A stretch of DNA of 64,000 bases from Edaphochlamys debaryana. Lineage: Eukaryota > Chlorophyta > Chlorophyceae > Chlamydomonadales. The notes under the pieces are model-generated. The model was not told the origin of the DNA. It was given only the letters and a program-made list of their open reading frames with translations, and did not search any database. Where the stretch lies: assembly GCA_016858145.1 (NCBI GenBank), contig JAEHOE010000186.1:1-64000 (forward strand), in the 5' to 3' direction. Below are positions 38,301 to 50,042 of the stretch, one piece after another (the first letter of the stretch is position 1; every line of letters begins with the position of its first letter). The translations under genes and the position numbers were made by a program.

Positions 38301-40720
38301 CCTTTGCGAGATGGTCGACCGCGAACAAGTGTCGCGGTCGTGTCGCGGTCGTGTGCAAGCAAGGATGTTGGCTGACTGGCTTGACCTATGTCTCAGATTT
38401 GGAGTGCACAGTATCTCCCAGCTCCGTACGTGCCGATACCCCGCACGGCGGCACCATCCCCGCAGGCACCCTGCTCCCCCTCACCTGCACCAGGTTGGGA
38501 TGGCTCGTCACTGATGACACGGCCGCCTCCATCACAGCAATCTGTTGTGACCGCTCATCGTTGGTGAGCGAAGCGGGAAGCACCAGGACCTGCAGGACAG
38601 CAAGGATGCAGTGCCCGCCCTTAAATGTTGTACGTATGGGTGCACAACCCTAACGGGCCCGAGCCTTGCTTATGCCACCGAAGGATCGCGACCCAAACCG
38701 CATCCCACCTTGAGCGCCACGATGCTCCCCTGCCAGGAAGCTATGCGAGCCAAGGGGGCGGCAAAGGGAGATTGTCACATGTCACTTCATGCTCGCCCAC
38801 GTACCCGCGCGTCCACGCACCCGAGCCGCCCATCCCCCGTCCCGGCCCACGCACCCTTGTACACGCGGGCGAAGGAGCCCTGGCCCAGCGGCTCCAGGAC
38901 CTGCACTGACACCTGGGGCACGGGGGGGAGGCAGGGTGGGAGGGGGAGGGCAGAGATGGTGGGCCCAGGTCTCTCCTTGGGATGTGATGGGATGTGAGGA
39001 CTCGTGCTCCGAAGTCTCGCCCTCCCCCTCACCTCCCGACGGCTCGCCGCCAGCTGCCGCACTACTGCCTCCACACCAGCCGTCTCCACTGCAAGATGCA
39101 TAGATAGCAAGGGGCCAACGGCAAGAGGGCACGACGCATGCAAGCAGTAAGTCGCAAGACGCACAGCCCAGCACGGCACAACCCCGCCCGCCTCAAGGTC
39201 CCAGCCAGCACCTCTCCTCCACTCACGCTGCATCAGCCTCCCGCTGGCCTCCGCCGCCTCCTGCGCCAGCGACCTGCGCTGATGATGCGCTGGCCCCTGC
39301 TGTAACACTCCCTTTCCCTTGCTATGCTGAGACCCGCTGCCGCTCTTGACCTCGGCCGCCAGCCCACTGGACGATGCGCCCCGCAGCAGGATCCCCTCCG
39401 CCCCGGCCAGCTCCACTGCGGCTGTGGGGGGCCGGTGGCTGCCTGTAAATAAAGCTGTCCCCCTTAACCTCCACCGGGGGTAGGTGGCCGCCGGGATCAA
39501 GGGGATCAGGTTGCAGTTGGGGCTTGGCGTGTGGCGGCGTGAGGGGCGCGCGCCGCCCCGTGAGGAGGAGGCAGGCGAGGCCCAGAGTCGACACCAGCAA
39601 GAGGGGAACTGCGGAAAGGGAGAGGGCCGTGGGTTGGAAGAGCGTACGGGTTAAGCAAGGGTTCAACTCCCATGCTATGGCCGCCGGTCAGGGGATCTGC
39701 TGTCATCGTTGACTTCCTCACCTCCGAGGCCCAGCCCCAGGCCCAGGCCCAGGGCCTGTCGGGCCTGCTTGGCCCTGCCGCCGCCTGCACCGCCGCCCTG
39801 GCCCCCGGGGCCTGCGGCGGCCGACACAGGGCCATCTCTCTCCTGGTGCTTGGCTAGCTCGTCTGCGACCGATAAAGGACGAAGGTGGGCTTGCTAAGGC
39901 CCAACCCGACCCAGGACATGCATGAGCCAACCTGCATCAAGTCTTGATGCGCTCTGCAGCAGCGGGGCTGGCCTGGGCTTCCTCTACCCCGCCTCTTTGG
40001 ACCCCCAGACCCGCCCCACCCGTCACGCAGCGCTCTGCACCACGCACGGCAATGCATGCTTGGTCAACAGGGTAATCGCAGAAGAGGATGGAAGGACTCA
40101 TTCAGACTGCAGCAGGGAGGGGGAAAAGGGAAAGGGCATATGGTAAGACGCTGCTGTCCTAGCGCCCGGCTCCCAGCCCCTCATCAGGTACCGGGGCGTG
40201 CTTGCCCAGCCCCAACATACTCACACCAGCTGGTACCCTCCATTGTTTGCCAGGGCCGAATCCAGAACCTGAAATACGAGGGGAGGCCGGAGAGGTACGT
40301 GGGTTTCGAGGCCGCCGTGACGACACCCCCCACATGCCTGCACGGCGCCACGGCACCACCCCTGCGTCTGTCCCGCGGCCCTCGCACGTACGTACCGCCA
40401 TGGCGTAGCTGGCGTTACGCATCCGCAGGTACGGCGTACGGCACACGGCCTGGCGGGGCACCCCAGCGGGGGGCGGCACGGCCGTCGGCGGTGCCTGGGC
40501 CTCCGCCGCCGCCGGCGCGTTCGTGTCTTCGTCTCGGCCCTGCCCTTCTGGCGATGCGTCTGAGGGCCCGTCCACTGACTGTGTGACGCAGCAGAGCGTG
40601 CCGTTGAAGAGCTCCAAGTCAGACACCGGGCCGGCTGGGGGCTGGAAGCCGCCGCCGGGCAGGGGCAGCTGGGGTGCGTTGGCCGGGGGCGGCTGCGTCT
40701 CCTGCGGGTAGCCCAGCGGC
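35351..40720 (-). pseudogene. Receptor-like TKL kinase B: 5'-truncated and frameshifted copy
   Basis: Homologous exons in transcript order: 40720-40396, 40268-40225, 40096-40020, 39862-39722, 39608-39227, 39088-39033, 38912-38855, 38740-38709, 38589-38485, 37912-37860, 37737-37641, 37498-36956, 36854-36327, 36232-36161, 36069-36010, 35903-35716, 35588-35351. Nearly all exon lengths equal those of kinase C. Two defects are visible. The large first exon (signal peptide and first ectodomain block) is absent: only ~225 bases separate exon 2 from the start of kinase C. The juxtamembrane exon carries a four-base insertion near 39446-39453 relative to C (TGTAAATAAAG versus TGTAAAG on the + strand); an in-frame three-base loss elsewhere leaves the exon one base longer, and the frame then stops at about 39322. 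The third exon also needs a shifted acceptor. Kinase motifs (GQGSFARVYK, HGDVK, DFG, MAPE) remain intact, so inactivation is recent or a shortened product is made. The C-terminal tail differs from C. Confidence 0.75.
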
Positions 40721-40945
40721 CTGCGGAGGGGCACAGCAGGGCCTGCTTGTGAGAGCTTGTCGGAATCAAAACAGCGCACCGTATGGACCCTGGCCAAGCC
40801 AACAATGGAAAGCTAAGGACGCGGCTACATCTGCCAGTACTGCCTGACCCCTCCCGCCTGCGGGCGGCTCCCTCGCTCCATGCATCCTGCGTGCGCTCTC
40901 CGCTTCGATAGCTTGCAGCTACGGCTCCGTTCGTAGGCAGCCATA
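40721..40945. other. Head-to-head spacer between kinases B and C
   Basis: This 225-base stretch contains the upstream region of C and the acceptor side of the intron that precedes the first surviving exon of B. No trace of the missing B exon 1 is visible, so the inversion or deletion breakpoint lies here. A short upstream ORF (18 codons, 40880-40936) ends nine bases before the C start and could be in the C leader. Confidence 0.5.
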
Positions 40946-43900
40946 ATGGAGCCTGGAGGCCGCGTCTCGAGCACGCGGACGAGGGGCCCGCCGCTTGGGC
41001 TCAGACGTGGCCTCCCTCGCCGCGCGGCCCCGCCCCTTCTCCTGCTGCTGCCTCTGCTGCTGCTGGGGCTGCTCTCGGCATGCGGCGTTGCCGGGGCTGT
41101 GCCTGAGGGACCGCGCGCGGAAGCTTGGGCGGACGAGCAGCGGAGCTTTCTAAGCAAGACTCGCAGTGCCGGCAGCCGCGGGGGCCTCGCGCAAGCGGCC
41201 GGGCCGCTGCTGCGGGGCTCTCAGCGGCAGGTGCTAGCGCTGGTACCGCCCTCGGAGGAGCAGGGGCCCAGCGGCAGCAGGCTCCTGCAGGGCAGCAGCA
41301 GCACGCCGGGGGCCACCGGGCTCGACCCAGCGGCCATCCGTGCCGCGCCCAACAGCAGCTCCTTCTTCGCCCTCCTCCGGGACCCGCGCGTGACCCTCAT
41401 CCTCCTCCCCTTCGACCTCACGCTGCGACCCGAGGACGCCACACGGCAGCCCATCCTCCTCAACCGCAACGTGACGGTGTGGGGAGGGCCCCAGGCGGCG
41501 GCGCTGGCCCAGGCCCAGGCCCAGGCCCTTGCGGGCCCCTCCTCGGCGGGGGCAGGCCGCCCTCCTGCTGCTGAGGCGGACACACCCACCCCATCACCAA
41601 CTGCAAAGGGAGAAACTGGTCTAGGCAGCAGCAGCTTGATGGATGCAGTAGCAGCTCAGCTGCCGCCGCCAGGACGAGAGAACGATACGCTAGTCTACGT
41701 CACGTTGCTGAGCTGGGAGTTCCTGGCCGCCCGTGTGAAACTCGCGTCGGGTGTCGTACTGACATTACGTGATGTACTGCTGTATCGTGTCAACTCCCGG
41801 CTGTCCGCACACCTGGCCTTCATGGCGGCCAGCGGCCCGGGATCTGTCGTACGGCTGGAGCGTGTCGTACAGCAGCGCGTGTCGTGCATACCCCTGGACA
41901 TGGCGCTTCAAGCGCAGCGGCAGAAGGTCCCCTGGTGAGCGAGGCCATGCATGATTGGGACATGCTTGTGCATGCCGCCCCCAAGCTTCTATCCGTGCCG
42001 TACCCCTCGTACTCAGCCTCGCTCCCCCTCACAAGGCGCTCTTTGCCTTCGCCCCCGCCCCGCACAGGAATGAGTCTCTGCGGCTTACGCCGGGTCTCCT
42101 GCCCTCTTTGCTGCCGCTACCCGCTCCGCCGGGCTACACGCCCGGCTTCCAGCCCGCCCCGGGCGCGCCAGACCTCGAGCTCTTCACAGGCACCCTCTGC
42201 GCCGTCACCAGCCCCACTACTGATGACGAACCGGGCGCAGGCCAGCAGCAGGCCCTCACGGCGGCAGGGGCCAGCGCGAGCACCGCTGTGTCGCCGCCTC
42301 CAGGGGTGCCGGCAGGGCAGGCCGTGTGCCGTTCGCCGTACCTTCGGGTGCAGGATGCGGCGTATGCCATGCAGGTGCGTGTCGTAAATGGGGCCTGGGT
42401 CATGAGTTGGGCGGTTGGAGCGAAGGGACAAGTAAGGGAAGAAGCCTAGTGCAGTCAGACGGACCATCCCGTCAGAATGTGTCCCTGTACCGGTACCCCT
42501 TGTGACCTCCCCCCCCGCACCCCCCGCAGGTGCTGGATTCGACCCTGGCAGACAATGGCGGCTACCGCTTGGTGTGAGTGCGGCCGTACTGTACTGCGCA
42601 TGCGTGACCGTTCCCATCAGCAGAAAGCGAGCCCACAATGACTGGCATCCTCCGCGTCCTGCCCCTGATACCTGAGCCGTCATTTGCCGTGTGAATCACG
42701 AGGCTTGGGCCCTATCCCACATACCTGCTTGAGCGCGCCGTGCCGGTGCTCCTCCGACTAGGCTCCCGCCCTGTGCCCCTACCCCAGATACAACGACTCC
42801 TTTGTCTTCTGCGACTTCCCGGTTGCGAGGGCATGCATCGACGTGCAAGGCCCCGAGCGCTGCGTGACGGGTGGGGCGGATCTGGGGGTTCTGAAGGGGG
42901 TGGAGGAAGCCCAGGCGGCCAGCCCCGCCGCTGCCGAGCACATCAAGACTTGATGCAGGTTAGCTCAACCATGTCGTCCTGTGTCGGCGGGTTAAACCCT
43001 TAGCAACTCCACCTCCGTCCTTTACCGGTCGCAGACGAGCTAGCCAAGCACCAGGGGAGCGCGGGCGGCCCTGTGTCGGCCGCCGCAGGCCCCGGGGGCC
43101 AGGGCAGCGGTGCAGGCGGCGGCGGCAGGGCCAAGCAGGCCCGACAGGCCCTGGGCCTGGGCCTGGGGCTGGGCCTCGGAGGTGAGGAGAGCAATGATAA
43201 CAGCTAGCGGACCGCCTGATGATCACCATGGGATCAAAATCCTCGCTTTACCTGCTCTGTCCATGAAACCGCGGCCCTTCCCGCCTGCCGCAGTGCCCCT
43301 GTTGCTCGTGTCGGCCCTTGGCCTCGCCTGCCTCCTCCTCACGGGGCGGCGCGCGCCCCTCACGCCGCCATACGTCAAGCCACCACTGCAATCCGAGCCC
43401 CTCGAGCCCGGCGGTCTCTCAACCCCGATGGAGGTTACGGAGGACAGCTTTACAGGCAGCCACCGGGCCCCCACTGCGGCGGTGGAGCTGGCCGGGGCGG
43501 AGGGGGTCCTGCTGCGGGGCGCATCCTCTAGCGGGCTAGCGGCCGCCGAGGTCAAGAGCGGCAGCGGGTCTCAGCACAGCAAGGGCCAGGGAGTGTTACA
43601 GCAGGGGCCAGCGCAGCAGCAGCGGAGGTCGCTGGCGCAGGAGGCGGCAGAGGCCAGCGGGAGGCTGATGCAGCGTGAGTGGAGGAGAGGTGCTGGCTGG
43701 GACTTTGAGGCGGGCGGGGTTGTGCCGTGCTGGGCTGTGCGTCTTGCGACTTACTGCTTGCATGCGTCGTGCCCTCTTGCCGTTGGCCCCTTGCTATCTA
43801 TGCATCTTGCAGTGGAGACGGCTGGTGTGGAGGCAGTAGTGCGGCAGCTGGCGGCGAGCCGTCGGGAGGTGAGGGGGAGGGCGAGACTTTGGGGCACGAG

Positions 43901-46900
43901 TCCTCACATCCCACGGGGAGTCCTGCCGGTGTGAACCCGCCATCCCTCCACTACTCCCCTGCCGCTCCCTGTGCCCCAGGTTTCCGTACAGGTGCTGGAG
44001 CCGCTGGGCCAGGGCTCGTTCGCCCGCGTGTACAAGGGTGGGTGGGGAAGGGGGATGGGGCGGGTGCGTGGACGTGAGGGCACGTGGCGAGCAGTGACAT
44101 GTGACAATCTCCCTTTGCCCCCTTGGCTCGCACAGCCTCCTGGCAGGGGAGCATCGTGGCGCTCAAGGTGGGATGAGGGTGTGACATCCAGATGTGAACA
44201 GATGCGAGGTCATCCTATCTAGAGCGAGTCGCCGCAGTCTACACGTTCGCTTCACAGGATCCTGCACTTCTCGCGAGTATGCCCACACGTACTCTTGCCC
44301 CTTTTTGTCTGCGTCTGACCGCGTGCTGCAGGTCCTTACGCTACCTGCCTCGCTCAGCACGGATGCGCAATGGGGGCAGGTGGCTGTGATGGAGGCTGCC
44401 GTGTCTTCGGTCACGAGCCACCCCAACCTGGTGCAGGTGGGGGAATTTGGGGTGATGCGGGGATGGTGCCGGGGGTATCGGCACGTACGGGCTACGCGAT
44501 TGTCTGCGCACTTTGTCATAGGTCCATCCACTTAGCCAGCATCCCATCCTGCACACGAGCGCTACAGCCGGTTGAGAATGCTTTATTCGCGGCCGACCAG
44601 CTCGACCGAGCTCACCAACCATGGGTTGTGGCCATGAGCTCATAAGTGCTTGCTGAGCCTCGGGGCTGCAAAAAAGCCTCTCCTCTCGGTCTTCACGGCT
44701 CTCGCTGTTGCGGTCTGTCAAAGCCATGTCCAGCGCTCGCACCAACCAAGCACGCCCCAAAACGAGCTTCCCATGGCTCGGGAAGTAGTTGCTGGAGCGT
44801 ACCGTGGTACGTGCCAAGCGTTCTTGCCACTCATCTTTAGCCGCGACTTCAATCGCTCGGGCCTCCCGAACCAGTGCAGCCAGCGACCGACTGGCGCTCG
44901 GACTTGAATGCCTTCTCAACTGTCAGGAAGCACGCTACCGACGTATGCGGACGTACACGTCCGCAGCCTCACAATTGGCATGCCGACACTGGCCCCCAAC
45001 ACCCTTCCCGCAGACGTACAGCTACAGCTTCCGGGAAGTACTAGACAGCACCCATGCTGCCAGCGTGTGAGTGGGGGTGGTCCCTTGGCCGGGGGCGGAG
45101 GCACGGGGGGGCCTGCTCCCAGACTGCCCCCAACAACCCGTGCCCGCCCTCCACCCTCACCCTTGAACTGCCAGGGCTTTCCGCGCGGAGGGCAGCAGCG
45201 GGCGTCAGGGCCTGCTGGGGAGCTCAGAGGTTGGGGCCCGGCCACACGGCTATGAGCTTCACCTCGTGCTGGTGAGGCGTGATGGTCCTGCAAGAATTGA
45301 AGCTTAGCCTGTATGTTCAGGGGGCTCTTGCAAGGCCCCTTCGTTTCCACCTTTTACATCCCATCCTCCTCTCCCCCTCCCCTCCCCCCCCAGGAGTACT
45401 GCGACCTGGGCACCCTCCGCCAGGCCCTGGACCGAGGGGCCTTCCACAGGGGCATGCCAGGGGCAACAGCCACACCGGCGGGGTCGGAGGGGGGTGGGGG
45501 GCACGTCCCCATCGCCAACCGGGGTGGCCTGATGGCGGCAAGCCCGTTTGCAGTTCGCAGCGTGGGGGGCGCTGGCGGCATGCCACGCCCTCACGCTTAC
45601 GGGGGTGGCCCATTTGGTGGCTGCCGCGGCATTCCAGAGGGCGAGGGCGCTGAGGAGAGCACCACGGCTTCGGCACGAACCCTGGTGGCGCCTCCCCCCG
45701 CCCCACTGTCCGGGGGCGGGCTGCTCCCAGCTCGCAGCATCTCCGATCGCAGCTGTGCTGGGCAATCCCCGTCGGCTCCGGCGGTGCTCCCCTCCGTCTC
45801 CTCCTCCTCGGCCCCTGCCCTGTCCGCCCGTCCCCGTCCCGCGCTCCGCTACTCCCTGATGCTGGCTCTGGCCGCCGACACCGCTTCGGCGCTGCTGCAC
45901 CTGCACGCGAACGGAATCGTGCATGGAGACGTCAAGGTGGGGTAGGGGTGAGGGGCCTCACAGGCATCACTGGCTGGCACCCCTGGCTTATGCGGTGGGG
46001 TGCTGCTTTCGAGGTCCCTTTCTGATGCTCCAGTTCCCTCTTCTCAAACACCCCAGGCCTCCAACGTGCTGCTTAAGTCCGGGGCGGGCGCGGGACGGAC
46101 CCCCAGCAGCACCGGCGCAAGCACGGGTCGTGCAGCGTCAACAGGACCAACCGCGACCCAGTCAACCGGCGTTCCCACATCCTCCACACCACTTGTGCCC
46201 CGCCGAGCCTCTCAGCCTGGCGGCGGTCAGGGGCTGGCGGTCCCTGCCGCCTCCAACGGCCCTCTAACGGCCGTAGGATCGAGCACGGAGCTAACCTTCG
46301 TCACTGCCCTGGGAAGTGGCTTCGGCAGCGACATAGGGACCAGCGTGGGGCCGGAGACTGGCGCCAGCGGCGGAAGGGGACGGCTGGCACGTGCCGGCGA
46401 GCGGGGGGCAAGCAGCGCCGGCGGCGTTCCGCAGGGGCTCTCAGAGCCGGGCAACGGGCCGGCGGTCCCGCCGGCGGGGGCGCCGCGGCAATCGACCGCT
46501 TGCGGCAGCGGTGGCAGCAGCACGACCAGGGCCAGGGCGGAGGACCCGCATGAGCGGCTGCTGCCGAGCGGCGTGGTGGCCAAGGTGGGTCGCCTGCAGT
46601 GAACGGAGTGTTGCTGAGGGAAGGCAAGTTACATTCGTGTTCACGACACCGCAACCCGTCCCATGCTGTCCCTCCCAGCTGTCGGACTTCGGTCTGGCGA
46701 CCCACATCGATGACGGCAACGAAACACACGTGTCAGCGCTGGCGGCGCAGGTGGGCGGGGCGGGGCCGGTTGGGGGTGCTGCTGAGCCTTGGGCCCCGCC
46801 CCAATACCGTACCGGTGTCCTTATCAAATCCCTCCCCAGGGCACGCTGACCCACATGGCCCCCGAGCTCCTCCTGCACGGACACATCTCCAAACACGCGG

Positions 46901-47542
46901 TGGGTGGGGAGGGCGGGAGGGGGCCTGAGGCCGCGGTCGGATCTGATCAGGCATCAACCTCCCCTCATTACCCTCCTCCCCAGGACACGTATGCGTACGG
47001 CATCATGCTGTACGAGCTGCTGACCGCTGACAAGGCGCACCGGGGTCAGCCCCGGGCGCTGCTACCGCACATGGTCGCGCTCAAGGGCCTGCGCCCCTCC
47101 TTCCCCGCCTGGGCCCCGCCCGACTACCGAGCGCTGGCGGAGAGCTGCTGGGCGGCCGAGCCAAGGAAGAGGTGGGGAGGGCGGGCGGAGGGCGGTTGGG
47201 GTTGCGTGAGCATGGCTTTGATCTGGTGTCCTGCATGTCTCAGGTTCGCTGTCGCCTCATGAATCCCCCTGTCTCGTGCCATCCCTTCCCGCCCTCAGGC
47301 CCGACTTCGCCTCCATCCTGTCCCAGCTGCAGCGCATGCGGGAGGAGGCGGCGTGGGCGGAGGCAGCCAGGCCGGGGGCCGGGGGGTGGATGGAGGTGGA
47401 GGTGCACGCACTGCAGCCGCCCAGCGGTGGTGGTGGCAGGCCCAGCAGTTCCCTCGTTCTGGGATCGGCGGAGATGGCTGACCTCATGGCGAGCACGGTT
47501 GCAGGGATCGACGCGGGGGCGGAGGCAGTCGGCTCCGGATGA
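40946..47542 (+). CDS. Receptor-like TKL protein kinase C (18 exons, 1328 aa)
   Basis: Exons: 40946-41934, 42068-42374, 42530-42573, 42788-42870, 43035-43181, 43294-43674, 43813-43868, 43980-44037, 44136-44167, 44332-44436, 45014-45066, 45175-45271, 45394-45936, 46057-46584, 46679-46750, 46840-46899, 46984-47171, 47299-47542; total 3987 nt. The ATG sits before an Arg-rich stretch and a long Leu-rich signal peptide. The ectodomain shares FFALLRDPRV and NGGYRLV...CDFPV with kinase A. A repeat of Leu-Gly precedes the membrane helix (~524-540). Kinase features: GQGSFARVYK from ~680, VALK Lys699, HGDVK Asp963, DFG from Asp1144, MAPE ~1171-1174, and the conserved Arg in PRKRPDF near the end. Long low-complexity inserts lie at ~800-930 and ~972-1137. 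Compared with A it lacks one juxtamembrane intron and gains one after VALK. It is likely a functional cell-surface Ser/Thr kinase with an unknown ligand. Confidence 0.85.
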
Positions 47543-49681
47543 GACCGTTCACATCGGCCTGTAGCATGTGTGGCGGCGGTCGGGAGGAGGTGTCTGGCAG
47601 TTGCCCTCACGAGCACGTGCGGCCTTCGTAAGGGTTACAACAGCGTCAGGCGGCGCCATGCCTAGCGCAGCGCTCTCACTTGATTGCTTCATGGCTACAT
47701 GAACCGTTCTTGCCCGTCCCAGCCCGGGCTGGATTCCGTAGAGGGATTGCTGCAAGGTAGGGTTTGGGAACTCTGCTTAACTGCGCGCCAAGTGGGCCCT
47801 TCGAGACGACAGCTCACTGCGTTTGGGGGATGTATGTCTGTCTTGTGGGCGCTGATGGGGTCGAGCTTCCTGAAGTGCGACACTGCTTACGGATTTGCTT
47901 GTAATGGGGAATTGTGTCGGTGTCACGTGGGGCGGGAGGATCAAGTTGTGTCCAGTTGTTTAGAGCATTCGTGCATCAGCCCCCATCCAACCATCACCTG
48001 CTGCTGATGAATCACTCAGAGCAGCAGCAAGCGAGCCTTACTGAAGCACTCATTGACGTAGATTTGCTCCGATATTCTTAGTGGCGTTGACGATTGAGCC
48101 GAGCTGTGCAAGAGCCGAGGCAAGGATGAATGGAAGATCAGTGCTACCGGATGAACGCGCGTGCCTTCTACCCAGCTGCGTTGTTGCTTGCCAGTGTCGT
48201 TGCACGACGCCGTGGGCCGGCTGGAGATCAGCAGGGACGCCAACCGGATGATTGTTTTGTCATACTTACGTGCCGCATCCCATCCCGTGCTCCCGTCCCC
48301 CCAATGCCCCCCCCCACCACCACTACCACCTGGCGTCTCAACAGTGTGTTGGCGCTCACGGGTCACGGCTCTTAGCCCTGCTTAGCAGCCTGCGGCGTGC
48401 TAGCTGACATCACGCACCCGCTGCTGACCCGGGCAAGCACACCAATAGCCTGTGCGCACAAGCATCTCTTGACGAGGTGGCGGCCAGGCCACGATGGGAG
48501 CATGTGTGTGGAGTTGCAATCCGGGGGGGTTGCAGCGTGCTGCTCTAGCGTGCGTGTGGTTGCCCAGGCACCACCCTAACAGTGTCAGCCGCGGTGCAGG
48601 GCGCGCGGTGCTGTGAGCCCGGTGCACACCAGGTGAGAATCTAGAAACAGCCTCCCAACCTTACATGCAAACGCTCCAGCGGCTGTCCCTGAACCTTTAG
48701 GACAGTGACAGGAAGACAGCGACGGTACAGAAATGAGCCCTAACACACAGCTCGACACCGGTACATGCAAACACCCAGGCCGGCTCTACGGTTCTCCACA
48801 ACCCTGCCACCCGCGCCACACGAACACGCTCGCGACATCCTGTCCTCGTCGGCCAGTTTGCGCTGCGACCCACTTCGCTTGTCACATGCGCTATGCTATG
48901 CTACGTGCCTCAGGGCTTGCGCATACCCCCCTTTTCGAGCAGGGGCACCTCCCCCCGCGCCCGCGCACGGTACTCCAGTGGCCACTTGCCCTACAGTGAC
49001 TTTGATTTGACCGTTACCGCCGCCGTCCGTCCGGATTGAAAGCCACGTCCGGCCCCGTAAAAGGAAGAGGCATGACCACACCAAACCAGCAACACGCCGT
49101 TATGCCACGGCACTTGCACAGCTGCGTCAGGTCACGGGACCGCTATACCACAGCGGCTCCAAACGGGATAAATATCCCTGGGGGCCGGCAAATCGTGCCA
49201 GCCCCGAAGTCCGCGCCCCCATACGAACGCAGACCGTACTTCCTTGCCAGTCCTAGAGATGCTCCTCGGCCCCAGGGCTCAGACAGCTCCCTCCCGGCCT
49301 ACGCTCGGCCCATTCGTTCCAGACAGCATGCAGGCCAAAAGCTGACGTTGCACTGCCACGGCCGTCCGTCTCACGCAGGCGCCCAGCCTGGCCCAGGCCA
49401 AGGTTCCGCTGCTCTGGGCTTATCGTGGCTCAGCCCGGAACCCACAGCCCCGAGCCAACACACAACAGCTGGGCGCCTTGCGCGAAGGGCGAGCAGTGCT
49501 GCCCGTTCCGCCCGACAGACGCTCCGGAGGCTCAATGGGGTGGCCACATTCCCAAACACACACGAAACACCTCCAACTCTTCGACCGGGCTCATCCCGGG
49601 TAACCCATATGCTACTTCGTTGCTACAAGGGCGGCACTGGGGTGCTCAGGCCAGGCTTCTCCGGCTAGGTCAACCAATACA
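47543..49681. other. Intergenic region downstream of kinase C
   Basis: Holds the 3' UTR of C on the left. The rest shows no gene I can support; the longest open frame (about 210 codons at 49036-49668) begins without ATG and has no recognisable domain or splice context. A short C-rich run with CCA repeats lies near 48298-48335. Confidence 0.5.
47900..47904 (+). terminator. TGTAA poly(A)-type signal of kinase C
   Basis: TGTAA occurs 358 bases after the kinase C stop codon on the coding strand, a plausible distance for a chlorophyte 3' UTR. Confidence 0.5.
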
Positions 49682-49686
49682 TTACA
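49682..49686 (-). terminator. TGTAA poly(A)-type signal of the small gene at 49824-50042
   Basis: Reads TGTAA on the - strand, 138 bases after the stop at 49824. This supports transcription of the small - strand frame. Confidence 0.45.
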
Positions 49687-49823
49687 GCAGGGCGCCCTCC
49701 TCGCCTGGGTCAAATCGCTCTATCTAGACACATTGCTATCTACAAGCCTCTCACCAAGATCGCTGCTATGCTGTTGCGACCTGCTCGCCATGCTCCCCAT
49801 CCTCCGCTCAGTCGTCCGCTCGA

Positions 49824-50042
49824 CTATTCGTCCTCCACGAGAAGCGGCTGCCGCTTGCTGTCTGATGTGAAGACTCCAAGCTCCATCTCCACGGGCGCGG
49901 AGTTCGTCTTACGATGCCGCCTCGCTGCCTGCTGCTGGCTCTCCTGCTGGGCTTTGGGCGTTGTGGCTTCGGGCGTGGGAGGCTGGGCCTGGTCCTTGTT
50001 ACGCCCGAACATCTTGGCAGTGAGGTCACTGAGCTTGCCCAT
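49824..50042 (-). CDS. Small protein of 72 aa, function unknown
   Basis: A single-exon frame begins MGKLSDLTAKMFGRNKDQ, continues through a Gln/Ala/Thr-rich middle and ends KRQPLLVEDE with a TAG. Composition is hydrophilic and charged, with no signal peptide or membrane segment. Gly2 could in principle be myristoylated, but Asp at position 6 is not the preferred residue. The start context (aacATGG) is good and a TGTAA follows the stop at a sensible distance. The gene diverges from the coiled-coil gene at 50621. I recognise no family. An overlapping + strand frame (from 49914) has a less protein-like composition. The call could be wrong if the frame is a chance ORF or one exon of a larger gene. 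Confidence 0.45.
   Translation of the reverse strand: MGKLSDLTAKMFGRNKDQAQPPTPEATTPKAQQESQQQAARRHRKTNSAPVEMELGVFTSDSKRQPLLVEDE

Noticed and set aside
39650..39690. tRNA-like ggttcaactcc
   Set aside because: It lies in an intron of kinase B, and the flanking bases do not form the T-arm stem or a cloverleaf.
49036..49668. 210-codon + strand ORF between kinase C and the 72-aa gene
   Set aside because: It begins with a non-ATG codon, is low in hydrophobic residues and has no domain or splice support.
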